Source: an uncultured bacterium (lineage in GTDB: Bacteria > Patescibacteria > ABY1 > SG8-24 > 2-12-FULL-60-25). From it: a DNA stretch of 14,442 bases. The stretch lies in contig CALMET010000174.1 in NCBI GenBank assembly GCA_937863195.1, positions 1-14,442 on the forward strand, given 5' to 3'. The first letter of the stretch is position 1. Each line of letters starts with the position of its first letter. The position numbers and the translations under genes were made by a program. The notes under the pieces were generated by a model that saw only the letters and a list, made by a program, of their open reading frames with translations, was not told where the DNA came from and searched no databases. Below, one piece after another: positions 5,731 to 13,151 of this stretch.

Positions 5731-8571
5731 ATGCCAAATGAGACGACCACCAAAAGACCCTCAGAACGCCCTTGGGCGCGGTTTTGGCGTATTGCCCGAC
5801 CTTTAAGCCTTTTAGCCCTAGGTCTTTTTGCCCTTATCCTCTTTGTTTTCACGGTTTTTGCCGCTTGGGTCAGTCGTGACCTCCCGGACCCGAATTCGTT
5901 GATTACTCGCGAGGTTGCGCAGTCCACTCAGATCTATGATCGCACCGGTACCCACCTTCTTTACGAGATTCATGGTGACGAAAAGCGCACCTTGATCAAA
6001 TATGAAGATATCCCGAAGTCGATGTACCAGGCCGTGATCGCGATTGAAGATCGTGGCTTCTATGAACACGGTGGTATCTATTGGTATGGCATGGTTCGCG
6101 CGGTTGTTGTGAACACTCTCAAAGGCCAGCGCATTTCTGGTACCTCAACTCTCACCCAACAACTCGTTCGCAATGCGATCTTAACAACCGAACGTTCATG
6201 GATTCGCAAAATCAAAGAAGTCATCATCTCTTTGCAAATCGAACGTAAACTCAGCAAAGAACAAATCATTCAGCTCTACTTGAACGAAATTCCGTTTGGT
6301 TCAAACCTTTATGGTATTGAATCTGCCGCACAGTCATACTTTGGTAAATCCGCAAAAGACCTTACCCTTGATGAGTCGGCTTTGATGGCGGCAATCATCC
6401 AGCGTCCTGAATATTTCAACCCGTACGGCAACGGCTACTTTGGCGACCAACGCGATAAATTAAAAAACCGCCAACACATCGTGCTGAATAATATGCACGA
6501 TCAGGGGTACATCACTGAAGAAGAGCGTGATCAAAGTCTTGCGGTAGATACCTTGGCAAAAATCAAACCACGTAATGTCGGCAATATCGATGCTCCGCAC
6601 TTCGTAATGTATGTAAAAGGTGAACTCGTCGAACGCTATGGCCAAAGTACGGTCGAACGCGGTGGCCTCAAGGTCATCACGACCCTTGATTATGACAAAC
6701 AAAAAATCGCTGATGAAGAAGTGAAAAAAGGCGTTGCTGACCGCGGTTCTAAATATACCTTTAATAACGCTGCTCTTATCGCTCTTGATCCTAAGACAGG
6801 TCAAATTTTGAGCATGATTGGTTCAAAAGACTATTTCGATAAAACGATTCAGGGAGAAGTTAATGTTACGGTTAGTCGTAATCGCCAACCTGGCTCAAGC
6901 TTCAAGCCAATCATTTATGCAGCGGCTTTTGATAAAGGATATTTACCGCAAACCCAACTTTGGGATGTGTTAACAACCTTCAAAACGGATATCGGTAACT
7001 ATGAGCCGAAGAACTACGATTTTCGTGAGCATGGTCCGGTTAGTATGCGCTCAGCATTGGCGGGCTCATTAAACATCCCGGCCGTTAAAGCCACCTATCT
7101 CGTAGGTGTCGGCGGTGTCATTGATTTTGCCGAACGCCTTGGTTATACAACCTTTGAGAATCGCGCCAACTTTGGCCTCTCTATTGGTCTTGGTGGTGGT
7201 ACAGTTACCGCACTCGAACATGCAAATGCCTTTAGCGCCTTTGCCCAGGACGGTAAACAGATGCCGGTTGCAGCCATCTTGAAAGTCGAAAAACCAGATG
7301 GCTCTATCCTTGAAGAATGGAAGAGTGAGGATGCAAAGCAAGTCATCGAACCTCAAACCGCCAGACTCCTCACCGATGTCATGTCGGATAATAATGCTCG
7401 TAGTTTTATCTTTGGCAGCAAAAACTATCTCACCCTCCCTGATCGCCAGGTCGCCGCAAAGACAGGGACAACAAACAATAACAAAGATGCCTGGACCGCC
7501 GGTTTCACGCCAAATCTCGTCAGTGTTGTTTGGGTAGGTAATACGGATGGGAAAGAAATGAAACGCGGTGCGGATGGCTCAATCATCGCCGCCCCGATCT
7601 GGCAAAACTATATGCGCCGTGCCACTCAAGGCATGGAGAAAGAATCCTTTACCAAACCTGAAGGAACTTCGGTCACCAAGCCTGCGATTCTCGGTCAGGT
7701 CACCGAGAAAAAAGTAAAGGTGAATAAGTTGAATGGCAAACTCGCTACCGATCTAACGCCACCAGATCTCGTTGAAGAACGTGTCGTCCACGAGGGACAC
7801 ACTATTCTTTACTACGTAGACAAAGACGACCCAACGGGCGCGGTACCGGTGAATCCGGCAGCTGATCCGCAATTTGTGAATTGGGAGTCGGGCGTTCAAT
7901 CCTATATTCAACGCACCCAGTGGATGGCAACGTCGACCATGCCAACCGAATTAGATGATCTCGTTACTCCAGAAAATAAAGCTACCGTAACGATTCAATC
8001 ACCAACAACGAATGAATCGATTAACTCGAGATCCCTTAATATTCAACCAAGCGTCGAATCACAGCGCGCGATTAAAACCGTTTCGGCCTATATCGACGAG
8101 ACCTTAGTTGGTACGGCAAATAATTATCCTTGGACAATCTTTGCCACGATCCCAAACAGTATCGAACCAGGGTATCGAACGCTTAAAGTGAGAGCGGTGG
8201 ATGAACTGGGTGCTATTGCCGAACAAACCGTTCAAATCAATATCACCGCTAGCCAAGATCAATCGCTTTCTGGATTCAACCTCCTTTCTCCGCAAAAGAA
8301 TGAATCTTGGTCGCGATCAACCTTTCCACGAACCTTTATCGTTCATACGGATGAACCAACGAGATATCTACGTATTACCGTAACCCTCGTGAATAAAGAA
8401 ACAAGTGAACGGATTCTTGTCGGATCTATCCAACTACCAACCGAAGAACAAACCGGATTCTCGCTCTCGGCGGGTCCAAGCGCTGGTAACTATATCGTTG
8501 AAGCAGAAGCAACACAGAAAGACGACGTTACTATCGATAAAGTGACAGAAAACCTTAGAATTACAGACTAG
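5731..8571 (+). CDS. Class A penicillin-binding protein (PBP1A-type) with Ig-like C-terminal region
   Basis: 946 residues. A bifunctional enzyme that polymerises lipid II glycan chains and cross-links peptides in peptidoglycan, anchored in the membrane by one helix (about 24-46) with a short basic cytoplasmic tail. The glycosyltransferase (GT51) domain shows EDRGFYEHGG (catalytic E106), TSTLTQQLVRN and RKIKEVIISLQIE (second catalytic E163, spaced 57 as in the family), then YLNEIPFG. The transpeptidase domain shows SSFK (S389, K392), SLN (446-448) and KTGTT (577). After about 640 comes a linker with LGQVTEKKVKVNKLNGKLAT, then two beta-rich stretches (about 750-835 and 845-940) that look Ig-like and lie outside the cell. 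No Shine-Dalgarno sequence precedes ATG 5731; MPNETTTKRPSERPW is the most upstream plausible start. It diverges from the 3D-domain gene, suggesting a shared cell-wall role. Confidence 0.95.
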   Translation: MPNETTTKRPSERPWARFWRIARPLSLLALGLFALILFVFTVFAAWVSRDLPDPNSLITREVAQSTQIYDRTGTHLLYEIHGDEKRTLIKYEDIPKSMYQAVIAIEDRGFYEHGGIYWYGMVRAVVVNTLKGQRISGTSTLTQQLVRNAILTTERSWIRKIKEVIISLQIERKLSKEQIIQLYLNEIPFGSNLYGIESAAQSYFGKSAKDLTLDESALMAAIIQRPEYFNPYGNGYFGDQRDKLKNRQHIVLNNMHDQGYITEEERDQSLAVDTLAKIKPRNVGNIDAPHFVMYVKGELVERYGQSTVERGGLKVITTLDYDKQKIADEEVKKGVADRGSKYTFNNAALIALDPKTGQILSMIGSKDYFDKTIQGEVNVTVSRNRQPGSSFKPIIYAAAFDKGYLPQTQLWDVLTTFKTDIGNYEPKNYDFREHGPVSMRSALAGSLNIPAVKATYLVGVGGVIDFAERLGYTTFENRANFGLSIGLGGGTVTALEHANAFSAFAQDGKQMPVAAILKVEKPDGSILEEWKSEDAKQVIEPQTARLLTDVMSDNNARSFIFGSKNYLTLPDRQVAAKTGTTNNNKDAWTAGFTPNLVSVVWVGNTDGKEMKRGADGSIIAAPIWQNYMRRATQGMEKESFTKPEGTSVTKPAILGQVTEKKVKVNKLNGKLATDLTPPDLVEERVVHEGHTILYYVDKDDPTGAVPVNPAADPQFVNWESGVQSYIQRTQWMATSTMPTELDDLVTPENKATVTIQSPTTNESINSRSLNIQPSVESQRAIKTVSAYIDETLVGTANNYPWTIFATIPNSIEPGYRTLKVRAVDELGAIAEQTVQINITASQDQSLSGFNLLSPQKNESWSRSTFPRTFIVHTDEPTRYLRITVTLVNKETSERILVGSIQLPTEEQTGFSLSAGPSAGNYIVEAEATQKDDVTIDKVTENLRITD

Positions 8572-8579
8572 TTTAAATA

Positions 8580-8618
8580 AAAACGATCCACACCTTTTCA
8601 CAGGCTGTGGATCGTTTT
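8580..8618. terminator. Bidirectional terminator between the PBP gene and dnaN
   Basis: A perfect 13-bp stem, AAAACGATCCACA with TGTGGATCGTTTT, around a 13-base loop, with T/A runs at the base. It lies between the convergent PBP and dnaN genes. Both arms contain an incomplete DnaA box (TGTGGATCG). Confidence 0.88.
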
Positions 8619-8634
8619 GTGTATAAGTGGATAA
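8618..8634 (-). promoter_or_regulatory. Two overlapping DnaA-box-like sites at the 3' end of dnaN
   Basis: TGTGTATAA (8618-8626; TTATACACA on the minus strand, matching TTATNCACA) and AGTGGATAA (8626-8634, 8 of 9), sharing one base, immediately after the terminator and before the dnaN stop. Confidence 0.4.
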
Positions 8635-8635
8635 C

Positions 8636-9769
8636 TTATGAACGAATAGGCATGATGATGTATTTGAATCCTTCGGTGCCTTTACTTGAGAGCATGACGG
8701 GGTTCATCCCATCAATACACTGAAATTCAACCTGGTCCCCTGAGAGGGCGCTCAGACCATCCGAGAAGTACTTATAGTTCAGGATGACCTTGTTCACTGA
8801 TTCACCGCTTATATCGGCCTTGAGGGTCGAGCTATGGGCACCCGTGCCTGTATCAGACGATGACACCGTCATCCCTTTGGTCGCATCGATCTCAACATGA
8901 ATATCAAAGACACCTTGGCGAGCAAACAATGAAGCCGCTTTAATCGCTTTTTGAAGCTCAGACTTTGCTACAATGCACTTTGTCTTGCTTTCAGACGGCA
9001 TAATCTGACGATACGGAGGAAAACTCCCTTCGATGAGGCGTGAGATTAATTCAACCTTGCCATAGGTCATCACCATCTGACTCTCGGTCACCGACCACTC
9101 GATCGTCTCAGGCATGTCCACATCATCTTTGTAGGACGAGATAATACGACCCATCTCTTGCATCGCTCGCGATGGGACAATGCAGTGTTGCGAGACCTTG
9201 CTTCCACCATCAATCTCGAGAACACGTTCAGAGAGACGATATGAATCCGTTGCGGCAAAGACGAGCTTTCCTTCTTCGTCTGGATTATGAAAGAAGCACG
9301 CGACACCACCAAGCTCTGGGCGAGCCTCGGACGCAGACACCGCAAAAACCGTTTGAGCGATCGCGAGCTTCAGCGCTTCGGCCTTGATCTGGTAGCCAGC
9401 CTCTAATGCGAGTTTCGGGATAAGAGGAAACTCTGAACTCGGCATCCCACGCATGGTCGTCGACGAACCATGAGCACGCACTTCAAGAACATCATCCTTT
9501 AAAATCAATTCAACCTTTCCTGAAGGGAGAAGTGAGATATAGTCCTGCAAAAGTTTTGCAGGCACGGTGAACTCTCCTGGCGATTCTACAACGCCGCGAA
9601 CTTGGGCGCTGATCGCCATCTCGAGATTCGTCGAGAAGAGCTTGAGTCCGCCCCCTTCTGTCTTCAATAAGACATTCCCTAGAATAGGGAGGTTAGTTTG
9701 TTTGGCCGTGATATGACTCACGAGTGAGAGACCTTGTAAAAGATTCTCTTGGGTACAGGCTATATGCAT
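8636..9769 (-). CDS. dnaN: DNA polymerase III beta subunit (sliding clamp)
   Basis: 377 residues, normal beta-clamp length (about 366-380). It forms the ring dimer that holds the polymerase on DNA. Evidence: N-terminal MHIACTQENLLQGLSLVSHITAKQTNLPILGNVLL, the first-domain SxxRPE-like region SASEARPELGGV, central ATDSYRLSERVL, and the family-typical C-terminus FKYIIMPIRS, where the clamp pocket for binding partners lies; P-I-R before the end is near the usual MPMRL. The start ATG 9769 gives a normal beginning. A weak minus-strand -10 (TATAAC, 9802-9797) with no clear -35 lies inside the origin and would give a 21-nt leader. It is separated from dnaA by the origin, not directly joined. Confidence 0.97.
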   Translation of the reverse strand: MHIACTQENLLQGLSLVSHITAKQTNLPILGNVLLKTEGGGLKLFSTNLEMAISAQVRGVVESPGEFTVPAKLLQDYISLLPSGKVELILKDDVLEVRAHGSSTTMRGMPSSEFPLIPKLALEAGYQIKAEALKLAIAQTVFAVSASEARPELGGVACFFHNPDEEGKLVFAATDSYRLSERVLEIDGGSKVSQHCIVPSRAMQEMGRIISSYKDDVDMPETIEWSVTESQMVMTYGKVELISRLIEGSFPPYRQIMPSESKTKCIVAKSELQKAIKAASLFARQGVFDIHVEIDATKGMTVSSSDTGTGAHSSTLKADISGESVNKVILNYKYFSDGLSALSGDQVEFQCIDGMNPVMLSSKGTEGFKYIIMPIRS

Positions 9770-9824
9770 ATCGATAAGTGGATCTTTTCATCCCGGGTTA
9801 TAAGAATCAAGTAAAGATAAAAGC

Positions 9825-9839
9825 TAATAGTAATAGTAA
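9825..9839 (+). promoter_or_regulatory. DnaA-trio of the basal unwinding element
   Basis: Five consecutive trinucleotides TAA-TAG-TAA-TAG-TAA. Read 3' to 5' away from the boxes these are AAT, GAT, AAT, GAT, AAT, the repeat known to guide DnaA onto single-stranded DNA. It is followed by a GGGG block and the two DnaA boxes, the known order of the element. Confidence 0.85.
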
Positions 9840-9843
9840 GGGG

Positions 9844-9861
9844 TGTGGACAGTGTGGATAC
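9844..9861 (-). promoter_or_regulatory. Two abutting DnaA boxes of the origin core
   Basis: TGTGGACAG (9844-9852) and TGTGGATAC (9853-9861), read on the minus strand as CTGTCCACA (7 of 9) and GTATCCACA (8 of 9 to TTATCCACA). They are in the same direction with no gap, directly next to the GGGG block and DnaA-trio. Confidence 0.8.
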
Positions 9862-10068
9862 CCGAGGATTTCGCTATAGAGAGCGAAGTAATGACTTTAT
9901 TCTGTCCACATGCTCTGTGCGTTCAATGCAGGTTCGCTGTGCACACCTCGCTATAACTTCTATAGCACCCAGACTTACGCGCTATTCGTACACAGGTAAT
10001 AACACCTAAACACACAGCTTTATCCTCATAGGGTGAAGCGAGTGAGATATCCTCAAAAAGAATGAAAA

Positions 10069-10109
10069 GAACCCAGGTTATCCACAGTAATTGGGGATAA
10101 CCTGGGTTC
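10069..10109 (-). terminator. 15-bp inverted repeat after dnaA with two opposed DnaA boxes
   Basis: GAACCCAGGTTATCC (10069-10083) and its perfect complement GGATAACCTGGGTTC (10095-10109) around an 11-base loop. On the minus strand it comes 17 bases after the dnaA stop and is followed by a T-rich run (TTTTCATTCTTTTT), so it probably ends dnaA transcription. Each arm carries a DnaA box: TTATCCACA on the plus strand (10078-10086) and TTATCCCCA on the minus strand (10100-10092). Confidence 0.8.
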
Positions 10110-10126
10110 ATCTTCTGATCAACCTG

Positions 10127-11533
10127 TTAATGACTCTGGTTATAGATCTTTTCTCTCAAGAGGGTGATGTCCTGTTTGAGCTGTTCGTCGGTTTTGATGA
10201 GGTTCGTGATTTTTTCACAGGCATGCATCGCGGTGGTGTGATCGCGTCCACCAACCTGGTCGCCAATGGCGGGATACGAACACTTAATCTCTTCGCGCAA
10301 CATATACATCGCAATCTGGCGCGGATGGGCGAGGCGTTTTTCGCGACTCTTGCCGACCATCTCGTCCATGGTGATGTCAAAATAGGTATTCACTGTCTCA
10401 AGTAAAAGCTTTGGTGTAATCGATCGCTTCGTGATCGTCGGCGTAAAGCTTTGCAAGAGCGGCTGAATAGATTCAAGCGTTGGTGGGATATTTTTGAACT
10501 GATGATAGGCAATGATTTTGTTCAAAGCCCCCTCAAGTTCGCGGATATTGGATTGAATCGAGCCAGCAATCGTATGTAAAAGATCAATCGAGAGCGGATA
10601 ATTCTTTTCGCGCGTCTTGGCCTGCAAGATCGCGACACGTGTTTCAAAGTCCGGTTTGGAGATATCGGCCATCATGCCCCACTCAAAACGAGACTGAAGA
10701 CGACTCTCGAGGGTTTGAATGTCTTTTGGCGGACGATCCGACGTAATAACGATCTGTTTATTGGCTTGGTGTAGCGCATTAAACGTATGAAAGAATTCTT
10801 CTTGGGTACCTTCTTTGCCCTGCAAGAACTGAATATCGTCGATTAAGAGCACGTCGACCAAACGATAACGGTCTTTAAACTCATTCATGCGCCCGCTGCG
10901 TACCGATTGAATGAATTCATTCGCAAAACGCTCACAAGAGACATAGCGCACCTTCGCATTCGGATTGGTCTGTAAAACATGGTGACCAATCGCCTGAACG
11001 AGATGGGTCTTGCCCATACCCGCGTCCCCATGAATAAAAAGTGGGTTATAGACCTCGCCTGCTTTGCCGGCTACCGCCTGACAGGCTGCGTGTGCAAGCT
11101 CATTGCCTTTGCCGACAATAAACGAATTAAAGACATAGCGAGGATTCAATCCGATATCGCTATTTGAATGGGTGTTTGTGGCAGCTGACGTAGGTTGTTC
11201 TGCAGCAAAAGCCTGCGAGGATTCGCTATACATCCCGCTAGAAGAAGGCGCATTTGCCGCATCAATAGCGATTTGTGTGGTGTTCTTTACCTCAACGCGA
11301 TAAGCGATCTCGCGAATAGGAAGGTTTGAAGCATTGCGAAGTGCGCGGATGATCTGATCATTATATTTTTTTTGTAACCACGCCTGCGTAAACGTATTCG
11401 GGACGCAGACAATCGCTTTTGTGCCTTCAGCCTGTGCGAGATACGTGCTTTTAAACCACGTCGTGAAGTTGGCTTTGGTGAGCGAGAGCTCAAGCTCGCC
11501 TAAAGAGGCTTGCCACAACGCTTGGAGATCCAT
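10127..11533 (-). CDS. dnaA: Chromosomal replication initiator protein DnaA
   Basis: 468 residues, ATP-dependent origin-binding and strand-opening protein. Domain I starts MDLQALWQASLGELELSLTK and has NFTTWFKSTYL; domain II is a short A/S/T-rich linker (about 90-125); domain III is an AAA+ ATPase with Walker A GDAGMGKTHL (K175) and Walker B LLIDDIQFL (D232-D233), followed by ITSDRPP; domain IV has the DNA-binding signature GGRDHTTAMHAC (428 onward). The frame can begin at GTG 11554 with seven extra residues, but ATG 11533 matches the family start and sits next to the predicted transcription start. DnaA boxes overlap its promoter, so autoregulation is likely. The origin follows on its 3' side. 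Confidence 0.97.
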   Translation of the reverse strand: MDLQALWQASLGELELSLTKANFTTWFKSTYLAQAEGTKAIVCVPNTFTQAWLQKKYNDQIIRALRNASNLPIREIAYRVEVKNTTQIAIDAANAPSSSGMYSESSQAFAAEQPTSAATNTHSNSDIGLNPRYVFNSFIVGKGNELAHAACQAVAGKAGEVYNPLFIHGDAGMGKTHLVQAIGHHVLQTNPNAKVRYVSCERFANEFIQSVRSGRMNEFKDRYRLVDVLLIDDIQFLQGKEGTQEEFFHTFNALHQANKQIVITSDRPPKDIQTLESRLQSRFEWGMMADISKPDFETRVAILQAKTREKNYPLSIDLLHTIAGSIQSNIRELEGALNKIIAYHQFKNIPPTLESIQPLLQSFTPTITKRSITPKLLLETVNTYFDITMDEMVGKSREKRLAHPRQIAMYMLREEIKCSYPAIGDQVGGRDHTTAMHACEKITNLIKTDEQLKQDITLLREKIYNQSH

Positions 11534-11539
11534 AGATGT

Positions 11540-11607
11540 TGTGGATAATTTCACCTGTGTATAACCATGTCAACTTTTACACTTTGATGTGGAAGGAATG
11601 TGCATAA
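11540..11607 (-). promoter_or_regulatory. dnaA promoter region with three DnaA boxes
   Basis: Minus-strand TTGACA (11573-11568), 17 bases, AATTAT (11550-11545; 4 of 6 to TATAAT), predicted start about 11538, so a leader of about 5 nt before ATG 11533. Boxes, all read on the minus strand: TTATCCACA (11548-11540) overlapping the -10, TTATACACA (11564-11556) between -35 and -10, and TTATGCACA (11607-11599) upstream of the -35. All three fit TTATNCACA. DnaA bound here would block its own promoter. Confidence 0.75.
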
Positions 11608-11638
11608 CAAAAGACAAAAATGATTTTCCTTAAGCTTT

Positions 11639-11667
11639 TTGACGTTCGTGAATTGTGCGGATACGAT
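11639..11667 (+). promoter_or_regulatory. Promoter of the CYTH-ATPase gene
   Basis: TTGACG (11639-11644), 17 bases, TACGAT (11662-11667). Predicted start near 11674, a 23-nt leader that includes the AGAGG ribosome binding site (11686-11690). It diverges from the dnaA promoter. Confidence 0.6.
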
Positions 11668-11696
11668 GAAATCGTTCTTTCACAAAGAGGCAGATC

Positions 11697-12806
11697 GTGA
11701 CCAAAGCTACACCCGGACTCGAAATCGAACGGCGTTTTCTCGTCGAGAAAATCACCAGTCCTGAGACACTCTCAGGATTGCGCAAAGACACCATCGTGCA
11801 AGGATATCTCGGTACCACGCCTGGTAAAACCATGCGTGTACGTATCAAAAACAACGAACAAGCGATTCTCACCGTCAAAAACGGTTCGGGTATTTGCCGC
11901 AAAGAGTACGAGACCGACGCCGTCGATCTCGAGATGGGTATGGCAGCACTCGATGCCTGCACCTTCATACTTCAAAAGACCCGCTACACTTTCGAAGGCT
12001 GGGAGCTCGATATCTTCGAGGGCCCGCTCAAGGGGTTGGTCCTGCTCGAACGTGAGCTAGCACACGAAGACGAGGCTCTACCACCGTTTCCGGCCTTTCT
12101 CAGGGTCGATCGTGAAGTGACGGAGTCGCTCAATAATCTTGCGCTTGCCGAGGCGAGCACCTTGCTCACCGAAGGAGCTGACCCTACTCAACTACTAAGT
12201 ATGATGTCGGCAGCTCCGCTGCAGATGATCGTGATAACGGGAGGTCCTGGTTCGGGTAAAAGCACTTCTATAGGTGAGCTTCGAGATCGATATCCTGAAC
12301 TCGCCTTTGTTCCTGAGGTGGCAACCCTCGTCATCGCTCACGTGGGTATCAAGCCGCCGCCTCACGACGATACGGTTGGGATGGTGAAGTTTCAACGCCT
12401 TATCTACAGCATCCAAAGAGCCTTCGAACATGCGGCTCAAGATCAGGCGATCCGCGAAGGCAAAAAGGCTATCATCCTCGATCGAGGCACCATGGACAAT
12501 GCCGCCTACCTCGAAGGAGGTGTGGCGGCACTTTCTCAAGTTCTCCTAACGACGGTCGATGCAGAGTATGCGCGCTACCAAGGCGTGATCTGCCTCTCGC
12601 AGCCCAGTCGCGAGATTTATGAGCAGATACGGGGCAACAATGTCGCTCGCTCAGAAGATTATGACGCTGCCTGCGCCCTCTCGCACCGGATCAAGGGTTC
12701 GTGGGGTGGTCACCCCAGGTGTCTCGTCATCGGTGAGAGCGGTACTTGGCCCGAAGTCTCTGCCGCGGTCGACGCCGGCATCCGCCAGCTCGTCAAAACC
12801 CTCTGA
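11697..12806 (+). CDS. CYTH domain fused to an AAA_28-type P-loop ATPase
   Basis: 369 residues in two parts. The N-terminal CYTH domain (about 5-155; triphosphate tunnel fold that binds polyphosphate groups) shows LEIERRFLV (E9, E11, R13 for the usual ExExK), GYL, MRVRI, LTVKNGSG, RKEYE and WELDIFEGPLKGLVLLERE. The C-terminal P-loop domain (about 178-369) has Walker A GGPGSGKST (K188), FVPEVATLVI, VKFQRLIYSIQRAFE, AIILDRGTMDNAAY and ARSEDYDAACALSHRIKGSWGGHP, resembling the AAA_28/NadR-like kinase group. Both kinds of domain act on nucleotide-type phosphates, so a phosphate-transfer or hydrolysis role is inferred; the substrate is unknown. The GTG 11697 start is supported by AGAGG six bases upstream. 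Bases look more GC-rich than neighbours (37 of 60 in 12001-12060), a possible sign of transfer. Confidence 0.82.
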   Translation: MTKATPGLEIERRFLVEKITSPETLSGLRKDTIVQGYLGTTPGKTMRVRIKNNEQAILTVKNGSGICRKEYETDAVDLEMGMAALDACTFILQKTRYTFEGWELDIFEGPLKGLVLLERELAHEDEALPPFPAFLRVDREVTESLNNLALAEASTLLTEGADPTQLLSMMSAAPLQMIVITGGPGSGKSTSIGELRDRYPELAFVPEVATLVIAHVGIKPPPHDDTVGMVKFQRLIYSIQRAFEHAAQDQAIREGKKAIILDRGTMDNAAYLEGGVAALSQVLLTTVDAEYARYQGVICLSQPSREIYEQIRGNNVARSEDYDAACALSHRIKGSWGGHPRCLVIGESGTWPEVSAAVDAGIRQLVKTL

Positions 12807-12812
12807 AATGAG

Positions 12813-12859
12813 GCCCAGTGGACCAACAAATGACTATTTTGTTACCACTGGGCTTTTTT
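12813..12859 (+). terminator. Intrinsic terminator after the CYTH-ATPase gene
   Basis: GCCCAGTGG (12813-12821) pairs with CCACTGGGC (12845-12853), with an inner AACAAA/TTTGTT stem, followed by six T. Confidence 0.92.
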
Positions 12860-12871
12860 CATCCCTAACTA

Positions 12872-12900
12872 TTGCCAAAAAAATCATTTTGACCTATGAT
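12872..12900 (+). promoter_or_regulatory. Promoter of rpmH
   Basis: TTGCCA (12872-12877), 17 bases, TATGAT (12895-12900). Predicted start near 12907, a leader of about 14 nt with no Shine-Dalgarno sequence. Confidence 0.75.
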
Positions 12901-12920
12901 CCCGTCCATACATTAACCCT

Positions 12921-13091
12921 ATGGCTACAAAACGAACCTATCAGCCGCGCACCAAACGTCGCGCCCGCGTCCACGGCTTTCTTGCCCGCATGAGCACCAA
13001 AGATGGTGTTGCTGTCTTGAGCCGCCGCCGCGCCAAGGGCCGCAAAACGATCGCGATTAAAACCTCACAGGTTGTCCGCTCGCGCCGCTAA
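12921..13091 (+). CDS. rpmH: 50S ribosomal protein L34 (bL34)
   Basis: 56 residues, strongly basic, starting [20 protein letters not shown] and continuing [20 protein letters not shown]. The KRTYQP, RxHGFxARM and RRRAKGRK motifs are diagnostic. It is about ten residues longer than the usual 44-47, with an extra C-terminal tail ending QVVRSRR after GRK. It lies directly before rnpA and yidD, the conserved order next to dnaA in most bacteria, and has its own promoter and terminator. Confidence 0.95.
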   Translation: MATKRTYQPRTKRRARVHGFLARMSTKDGVAVLSRRRAKGRKTIAIKTSQVVRSRR

Positions 13092-13096
13092 TCGCT

Positions 13097-13127
13097 AAAC
13101 CGCCCCGACAATCGTCGGGGCGGTTTT
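13097..13127 (+). terminator. Terminator after rpmH
   Basis: A perfect 13-bp GC-rich stem, AAACCGCCCCGAC with GTCGGGGCGGTTT, around AATC, ending in TTTT. Partial read-through to rnpA is possible. Confidence 0.85.
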
Positions 13128-13136
13128 CGTAAAATC

Positions 13137-13145
13137 TGATATTCT
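13137..13145 (+). promoter_or_regulatory. Extended -10 promoter that would make rnpA leaderless
   Basis: TGA directly before TATTCT (13140-13145) forms an extended -10. The predicted start, seven bases after the hexamer, is about 13152, the A of the rnpA ATG itself. There is no clear -35. Confidence 0.5.
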
Positions 13146-13151
13146 CTAGGT

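Larger units (their letters stand above)
9770..10126. other. oriC: Chromosomal replication origin (oriC) between dnaA and dnaN
   Basis: This gene-free 357-base stretch lies between dnaA and dnaN, the most common place for a bacterial oriC. In order: an AT-rich segment (9800-9824), a DnaA-trio (9825-9839), GGGG (9840-9843), two abutting DnaA boxes (9844-9861), a region with small hairpins (TTCGCT/AGCGAA at 9870-9887 and GCTATA/TATAGC at 9950-9966), weaker box-like sites (CTGTCCACA 9902-9910, TCGTACACA 9986-9994, TTATCCTCA 10020-10028), and a 15-bp inverted repeat with two opposed boxes (10069-10109). No open reading frame of note fits within it. Confidence 0.9.

Noticed and set aside
12619..12993. 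124-residue plus-strand frame across the end of the CYTH-ATPase gene and rpmH
   Set aside because: It overlaps two well-supported genes and a terminator in another frame; the composition is that of a shadow.
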